A stretch of DNA of 18,136 nt, taken from contig CABMIA010000031.1 in NCBI GenBank assembly GCA_902386085.1, positions 1 to 18,136 on the forward strand, in the 5' to 3' direction. Source of the stretch: an uncultured archaeon (lineage in GTDB: Archaea > Halobacteriota > Methanosarcinia > Methanosarcinales > Methanoperedenaceae). Under the pieces are notes generated by a model that ran no database searches, was not told the origin of the DNA, and saw nothing but the letters and a program-made list of their open reading frames with translations. The position numbers and the translations under genes were made by a program. Position 1 is the stretch's first letter, and the number at the start of each line of letters is the position of its first letter. This document shows positions 14,031 to 18,136 of the stretch, in pieces.

Positions 14031-14819
14031 CTAAGATGTATGCCGCCCCCAAGCTCTGAGAACACGTGCTATAGCTTCCATAGTTCGAAGTCGAATCTCA
14101 GTCATTCTGTAAAGCTCCAGAAGATCACCTGAAGTTAGTAGAGCAATTTCTTGCTTCTTTCCTTTGTACCGAGTCCAAAATTTAACATGATGTTCATCCA
14201 CGAATTTAAAATGACCATGAGCGATTGCATTTCGGTATAGTTTAGTATCCGCCTTTAATCCTTTTGGTGTTTTGATTCCATACTTGATAGTAAGTAAAAG
14301 TTCACTTCCAGTTTTTATTAAATCCTCATTTAGACCTTTTCCCCAATAACCAACCCATTCTTTGGCAAAATCCTCAAGAACCTGCCAACGTACTATATGA
14401 CCGAACATTAAGAGCAACGGAATACTTTTAGTATACTTAGACCGAGCCGTGTTCTGTATTTGACCATGTATTGTAGATAGACTTCCATCTAATACATCAA
14501 TGTGGTGGTTAACTGCAGGAGCATTAAGTGCCCTTTTTTGAAACTCAGCCCGTGTAGCTTTAGAATCACCAAGTGCTGTCATCAAAATTTTTTCCATTGT
14601 TTCAAATGTATCCTTACAAGTCTTACTATGTTTTTCAGCTTCATTCTCAAGAGTATCGAGGAACGCCTGCATTTTAGACCATGAAATACCCTTGCGACTC
14701 TCTACATCCTTTTCCATGTCTTCAACGATTTCGGCCGTTGATTTAAGACCAAGAGCTTCGAGAACTTCTCTTGCATTTTTCAAATCATCTATGCGAACAC
14801 GCCCTGTATTATCAATCAC
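14031..14819 (-). CDS. HEPN-motif protein of unknown function
   Basis: The 262-residue protein is not assigned to a named family. The C-terminal half is helical and holds the signature RNAIAH (Arg196-x4-His201) in KLYRNAIAHGHFKF, the R-x4-6-H motif of HEPN-type ribonucleases found in many toxin and antiviral proteins. Upstream is a helix-rich region (SKMQAFLDTLENEAEKHSK) with coiled-coil character, and a hydrophobic helix SIPLLLMFGHIVRW at about 132-145. Start is GTG at 14817-14819, in a frame with no upstream alternative. No antitoxin partner adjoins it; the flanking 13820-14030 stretch is AT-rich without a gene. An R-N-x3-H motif also occurs in non-catalytic HEPN proteins, so activity is an inference. 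Confidence 0.5.
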   Translation of the reverse strand: MIDNTGRVRIDDLKNAREVLEALGLKSTAEIVEDMEKDVESRKGISWSKMQAFLDTLENEAEKHSKTCKDTFETMEKILMTALGDSKATRAEFQKRALNAPAVNHHIDVLDGSLSTIHGQIQNTARSKYTKSIPLLLMFGHIVRWQVLEDFAKEWVGYWGKGLNEDLIKTGSELLLTIKYGIKTPKGLKADTKLYRNAIAHGHFKFVDEHHVKFWTRYKGKKQEIALLTSGDLLELYRMTEIRLRTMEAIARVLRAWGRHTS

Positions 14820-14960
14820 TTTTTAGACTTATAAGATGCCTTTTTAGTACCAGTTAACGTCTATTAATAGGCCATTTATATTAATATATCTATTTACATC
14901 TTTCAGTATCGATATTGTCTTTAGTAAATTTTTTATCAATGTCGTCAGAAAATAAGCGAG

Positions 14961-15040
14961 AAAAGTGGAACTTGAACCCCCGAATTCCTTGTGGGAACAC
15001 AGGGTTAGCAACCCTGCGCCATACCGGACCCGGCATATCC
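14961..15040 (-). pseudogene. Degenerate tRNA-Ser copy
   Basis: The minus strand holds a tRNA-Ser(GCU)-like sequence: D-stem GCC/GGC, anticodon stem-loop CAGGG-TTGCTAA-CCCTG with anticodon GCU (15007-15009), long variable arm TGTTCCCACAAGGAA, and T-loop GGTTCAAGT. Over 57 nt (14971-15027) it differs at two bases from the intact gene at 16510-16566. The acceptor stem does not close (no partner for the 3' side) and the T-stem has mismatches, so it is a remnant. It sits upstream of the ATPase gene, with the intact tRNA on the far side. Confidence 0.75.
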
Positions 15041-15088
15041 GGGTTCAGCAATAATCTTTAAATTAGTTGATACCTAAGTATACTACTT

Positions 15089-16486
15089 ATGTCTCAACAA
15101 AAATTTGTTAACCGGGAAGAAGAATTAACCTTCCTTGAAGACAGGTACAAATCAGATTCCCCGGAACTCATTATCATTTACGGCAGAAGGAGAGTGGGAA
15201 AAACAGAGCTAATGCTGAGATTTTTAGAAGAAAAAGAGGGTATTTACTTTCTTGCATCCACTGAAGGAGACAGGCAGAACATAAAGCAGTTTTCCGTTAC
15301 GGCAGGAAAAACAATACACGATGAAAACTTTGGAAAAATCGAATACCCGGACTGGCAGTCGCTGTTCGAATCGCTTTTCAGGCATAAAACCCTCACGGCA
15401 AGAAAAGAAAAGGTCATAATAATTATAGACGAATTTCCTTTCCTTATACAAAACAACAAAGCCACGCCATCCATTTTTCAAAAAATATGGGATACTGCTA
15501 TGAAACAAGAAAATGTCATGCTCATCTTACTTGGGTCTGCCATGAGCATCATGGAAACTGAGGTTCTCGGATACAAAAGCCCGCTTTATGGAAGAAGAAC
15601 AGGCCAGTGGCAGGTCCAGCGGCTTGACATTATCCACCTGAAGGAATTTCTGCCTTATTCAAATGAAGAACTTGTGAAAACCTGGTTCGTCACAGGAGGG
15701 ATACCTGAATATATCCTTAAATTCGATGCCAGGATGTCCTTCTGGGAAAACATCCTGAACAACGTCCTGAAAAAGGGGTCGTATCTTTACAGAGATGCGG
15801 AGTTCCTTTTAAGTGAGGAATTCAGGGAACCTAAAAACTATATGCTGATTTTCAAGGCTATTGCCCTCGGCTGCAATACACTTGGGGAGATCTGCAATTT
15901 TACGGGTCTTGACAGGGGCATGGTATCCAAATACCTGGATGTGCTTACCCGCCTGCATATACTGAAAGAAGAAATCCCTGTAACAGCATCAACAAAATTC
16001 AGGAAGCGCCTTTATTTTATTTCAGACCCGTATTTTAATTTCTACTACAGGTACATATATCCGAACAGGATCGACCTGGAGGCTAACAGGACAGGAGAAG
16101 TTCTGGAGCTTATAAAAGAAGATTTTTCCCGATATAGCGGTTATATGTATGAGGGCCTCATCAGGGAACTTACTGCAAAAAGACTAATTTTCAATCCATT
16201 TCCGCTCTCAAAAATCGGGAAGTGGTGGCATAAAGACAGGGAAATAGACCTTGTGGCCGTAAACGAAACCACAAAACAAATCCTGTTCGTTGAGTGCAAA
16301 TGGAAGAATGTACCTGAAAGAGAGGCCCGGAAAATAATAGACGGGCTCAAAGAAAAGGCGGCTTTTGTGCAGTGGAATAACGAATCACGAAAAAGCCTGT
16401 TTGGCATTGCAGCAAAGAAGATCGAGAACAAAAAAAGATTGATCAAAGAAGGGTTTGCTGCTGTCGATCTGGATGATATTTTTTGA
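15089..16486 (+). CDS. Archaeal ATPase_2 (AAA) with DUF234 PD-(D/E)xK-like C-terminus
   Basis: The 465-residue protein has an N-terminal P-loop ATPase: Walker A YGRRRVGKTEL (31-41), Walker B IIIIDEFPF (110-118) and a sensor-like LLGSAMSIME (147-156). A winged-helix part follows at about 255-300 (NTLGEICNFTGLDRGMVSKY). The end is a DUF234 domain with a PD-(D/E)xK-like set: Asp387 in DREIDLVAV, Glu402 and Lys404 in VECKWK. This is the common archaeal ATPase_2/DUF234 family; function is not established, though such proteins are often transposed or duplicated and may act on DNA. A TATA-like TTTAAATTA lies about 30 nt before the ATG, so the transcript is likely leaderless. It is the only gene between two copies of tRNA-Ser sequence. 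Confidence 0.85.
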   Translation: MSQQKFVNREEELTFLEDRYKSDSPELIIIYGRRRVGKTELMLRFLEEKEGIYFLASTEGDRQNIKQFSVTAGKTIHDENFGKIEYPDWQSLFESLFRHKTLTARKEKVIIIIDEFPFLIQNNKATPSIFQKIWDTAMKQENVMLILLGSAMSIMETEVLGYKSPLYGRRTGQWQVQRLDIIHLKEFLPYSNEELVKTWFVTGGIPEYILKFDARMSFWENILNNVLKKGSYLYRDAEFLLSEEFREPKNYMLIFKAIALGCNTLGEICNFTGLDRGMVSKYLDVLTRLHILKEEIPVTASTKFRKRLYFISDPYFNFYYRYIYPNRIDLEANRTGEVLELIKEDFSRYSGYMYEGLIRELTAKRLIFNPFPLSKIGKWWHKDREIDLVAVNETTKQILFVECKWKNVPEREARKIIDGLKEKAAFVQWNNESRKSLFGIAAKKIENKKRLIKEGFAAVDLDDIF

Positions 16487-16495
16487 AAAGCAAAG

Positions 16496-16582
16496 CGACG
16501 AGAGGGGGACTTGAACCCCCGAGTTCCTTGTGGGAACACAGGGTTAGCAACCCTGAGCCATACCGGGCTTGGCTATCTCGTC
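16496..16582 (-). tRNA. tRNA-Ser (anticodon GCU)
   Basis: The minus strand from 16582 to 16496 folds as a class II tRNA: acceptor GACGAGA pairs with TCTCGTC, D-arm TAGCC...GGC, anticodon arm CAGGG-TTGCTAA-CCCTG with anticodon GCU (16546-16548), a long variable arm (TGTTCCCACAAGGAAC) and T-arm GGGGG-TTCAAGT-CCCCC. The base after the acceptor is G, the usual discriminator of tRNA-Ser, and CCA is not encoded, as in many archaea. A TATA-like AAATATA lies about 38 bp upstream (16618-16624). Its 3' end points towards the ATPase gene, whose stop is 9 nt away. Confidence 0.95.
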
Positions 16583-16655
16583 ACTGGATATCTATGAAGA
16601 GAAAACGGACGCTGGCTATATTTCCTGTTTGCTATTTAACACTTTTTGCGCAGGA

Positions 16656-16981
16656 CTATACCAGATCAAGGCTTACAGTATTGCCTTCAAGTACATCCTT
16701 TTCACCGGCATCGATTCGCTTTGAGGAATTGCCCGCAGTCACAATGTACGGACCTTCAGGTTTTGTATCGAACTGCGTTTCTCCGGGTATAGGGCCGAGC
16801 GTCGAATAGGTGACTGTAAAAGCATACGTCCCATCCGATGTAGTTGTCTGTGAATACTGGATTTTTCTTCCGATATTGGTTTTGATCGTATTTGAAAGCG
16901 TAACCGTACTATTTGCCGGCGCCAGCCCCGTGATCCTGGCGCCCTTTACATATTCGAATATCTTGGCAAGACAGAGAAATT
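16656..16981 (-). pseudogene. aglB: C-terminal fragment of AglB oligosaccharyltransferase
   Basis: An open minus-strand frame reads AKIFEYVKGARITGLAPANS, then TVTLSNTIKTNIGRKIQYSQ, SDGTYAFTVTYSTLGPIPGE, TQFDTKPEGPYIVTAGNSSK and VLEGNTVSLDLV before a TAG at 16656. That is the C-terminal beta domain of the archaeal STT3/AglB enzyme, which transfers lipid-linked glycans to Asn-x-Ser/Thr sites outside the cell. About 110 residues are left of a protein of some 800-1000. The frame runs directly into the CLC gene upstream, with no start codon of its own. It is thus a stub left by a rearrangement, not a working gene. The reading frame is undamaged, so the break is probably recent. Confidence 0.75.
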
Positions 16982-18136
16982 TTATCTCTCGGAACTTAAT
17001 TTGGCATGAGCCCTTATGATATCATATTTAGTCAAAAGCCCTACAAGCTTTGTTGGATCACTATCATCTACTACTGGCAGCCTGCCCACCCTTCTGTCCA
17101 GAAGTTTCGTAAGGGCATCTTCAAGTGAATCATCAGTCGTGGCTACTATCAGATCCTTTGTCATCACATCTTTTACAGGAGTTGAATCTCTTTTATCAGG
17201 AGCTACTTTCTCGGCATCCTCAAAAGTTATTATCCCGACCAGTTTTTTATCGTCCACAACAGGAAATCCTGAATAGCCGTATTTGTGGATTAGATCGAGG
17301 ACACCCTGGACGCTCAACTTGGGGCTGACAGTTACAACGCTTGCAGTCATTGCATCCTTCACCAGTGCGCTCTCAAGTATATCCACAGTCATCTCACGCC
17401 TGTGGGCAGGTGATGATGCGCGGTTTTCTACCTTTTTTTCGTATATCGTCCATTTGCCGGCAAGAACGTATGAAATAGTTGACGCAACCATCATGGGAGC
17501 AAGTAAATTATGGTTTCCTGCCATCTCGGAAACCATTACAATAGCTGCAATCGGGACCTTTGCAGCACCTGCAAGCAGCGCACCCATCCCCACAAGAGCG
17601 TAAGATCCTGGCTGGGTTACTGTAGTCGGAAATACGAGAGCCATTATCTGCCCGAATGCCCCACCTACCATGGCCCCGATAACAAGTGATGGCGCGAACA
17701 CACCACCGCTGCCTCCTGAACTGATGGTAAACGAGGTTGCGAGGATTTTTGCCAGGACAAGAACCATCATAAGAATTATCGACATCTTAACAATATCGCC
17801 GTTAATAGCTATCTGGGTCCAGCCATAACCTGTTCCCAGGACCTCAGGGAAAAGGATTGCTATGATTCCTACTACCAGTCCTCCGATAGCGGGTTTAAAA
17901 TGCGATTTGATTTTAAGGGGTTTGAACACCTTATCGCGCAATCCGTAGAAAATTATCACAAACAATATCGCAGTTACAGCGCATAATATCCCGAGAATCC
18001 CATAAAATACAAGTTCTTTAGGGTCGGTGAAATTAAAACCCGGTGTTGTAAAGACATGACCCCACCCGAAAAAGGAGGAGAAAATTGAATAGCCTACAGT
18101 GGATGAAATAAATGCAGGCCCAAGTCCAACGGTCTC
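16982..18136 (-). CDS. CLC-type chloride channel/antiporter with two CBS domains (5' end outside window)
   Basis: The frame is open from the right edge to the TAA at 16982, giving 384 residues; the N-terminus, including the early selectivity and gating-Glu motifs, lies beyond the window. Visible membrane helices include the CLC selectivity signature GSGGVFAPSL (about 142-151 in the visible part), MGALLAGAAKVPIAAIVMV and SEMAGNHNLLAPMMVASTIS. A linker leads to two CBS domains: MTASVVTVSPKLSVQ...GFPVVDDKKLVGIIT (about 263-307) and MTKDLIVATTDDSLEDALTK...LPVVDD...LVGLLTKYDI (about 325-372). CBS pairs bind adenine nucleotides and adjust transport. The ion exchanged cannot be decided without the gating region. 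A 3' aglB fragment follows directly after the stop. Confidence 0.92.
   Translation of the reverse strand, partial: ETVGLGPAFISSTVGYSIFSSFFGWGHVFTTPGFNFTDPKELVFYGILGILCAVTAILFVIIFYGLRDKVFKPLKIKSHFKPAIGGLVVGIIAILFPEVLGTGYGWTQIAINGDIVKMSIILMMVLVLAKILATSFTISSGGSGGVFAPSLVIGAMVGGAFGQIMALVFPTTVTQPGSYALVGMGALLAGAAKVPIAAIVMVSEMAGNHNLLAPMMVASTISYVLAGKWTIYEKKVENRASSPAHRREMTVDILESALVKDAMTASVVTVSPKLSVQGVLDLIHKYGYSGFPVVDDKKLVGIITFEDAEKVAPDKRDSTPVKDVMTKDLIVATTDDSLEDALTKLLDRRVGRLPVVDDSDPTKLVGLLTKYDIIRAHAKLSSER

Noticed and set aside
15019..15043. ACCCGG/CCGGGT hairpin next to the degenerate tRNA, considered as a terminator or recombination site.
   Set aside because: It overlaps the D-arm of the decayed tRNA-Ser and lacks a T tract; the tRNA origin explains most of it.

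Overview
The window looks like chromosomal DNA from a euryarchaeon of the Methanosarcinales/ANME-2 type, with Methanoperedens-like lineages as one option. The evidence is a diphthamide synthase (Dph2), a formaldehyde-activating enzyme (Fae) for tetrahydromethanopterin C1 chemistry, an S4/FtsJ-type RNA methylase, the C-terminal piece of an archaeal AglB oligosaccharyltransferase, a surface protein with a DNRLRE module and a dockerin-like end, GGTG/GGAGG ribosome binding sites with TATA boxes, and a tRNA-Ser without encoded CCA. The genus is an inference; no marker gene settles it.

Left part (1-9300), mostly housekeeping: a partial HhH/MutS-like gene (minus); a plus-strand trio of a small tail-anchored Cys-rich protein, a HEAT-repeat protein and a JAMM metalloprotease; then gcvH (minus), a vapBC toxin-antitoxin pair (minus) divergent from fae (plus), a SIMPL-domain exported protein (minus), a run of tiny ORFs leading into two small membrane proteins (plus), dph2 overlapped by the S4/FtsJ methylase gene (minus), a 52-residue small protein (minus), and a DUF1646 ion-transporter-like membrane protein (plus).

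Right part (9300-16980), an accessory region: two decayed copies of a proline dehydrogenase 3' region flank a Panacea-domain antitoxin with a RelE-type toxin. Next come twin zinc-ribbon membrane proteins, a secreted surface protein, a HEPN-motif protein, and an ATPase_2/DUF234 protein (AAA ATPase plus PD-(D/E)xK-like end) that lies between a degenerate tRNA-Ser copy and the intact tRNA-Ser(GCU). An orphan 3' fragment of aglB follows, and the window ends inside a CLC chloride channel/antiporter gene with two CBS domains.

Taken together, the right part reads as a site of repeated insertion, duplication and decay next to a tRNA gene, carrying two kinds of toxin-like or nuclease-like proteins. 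No CRISPR array, rRNA, integrase or transposase was seen.
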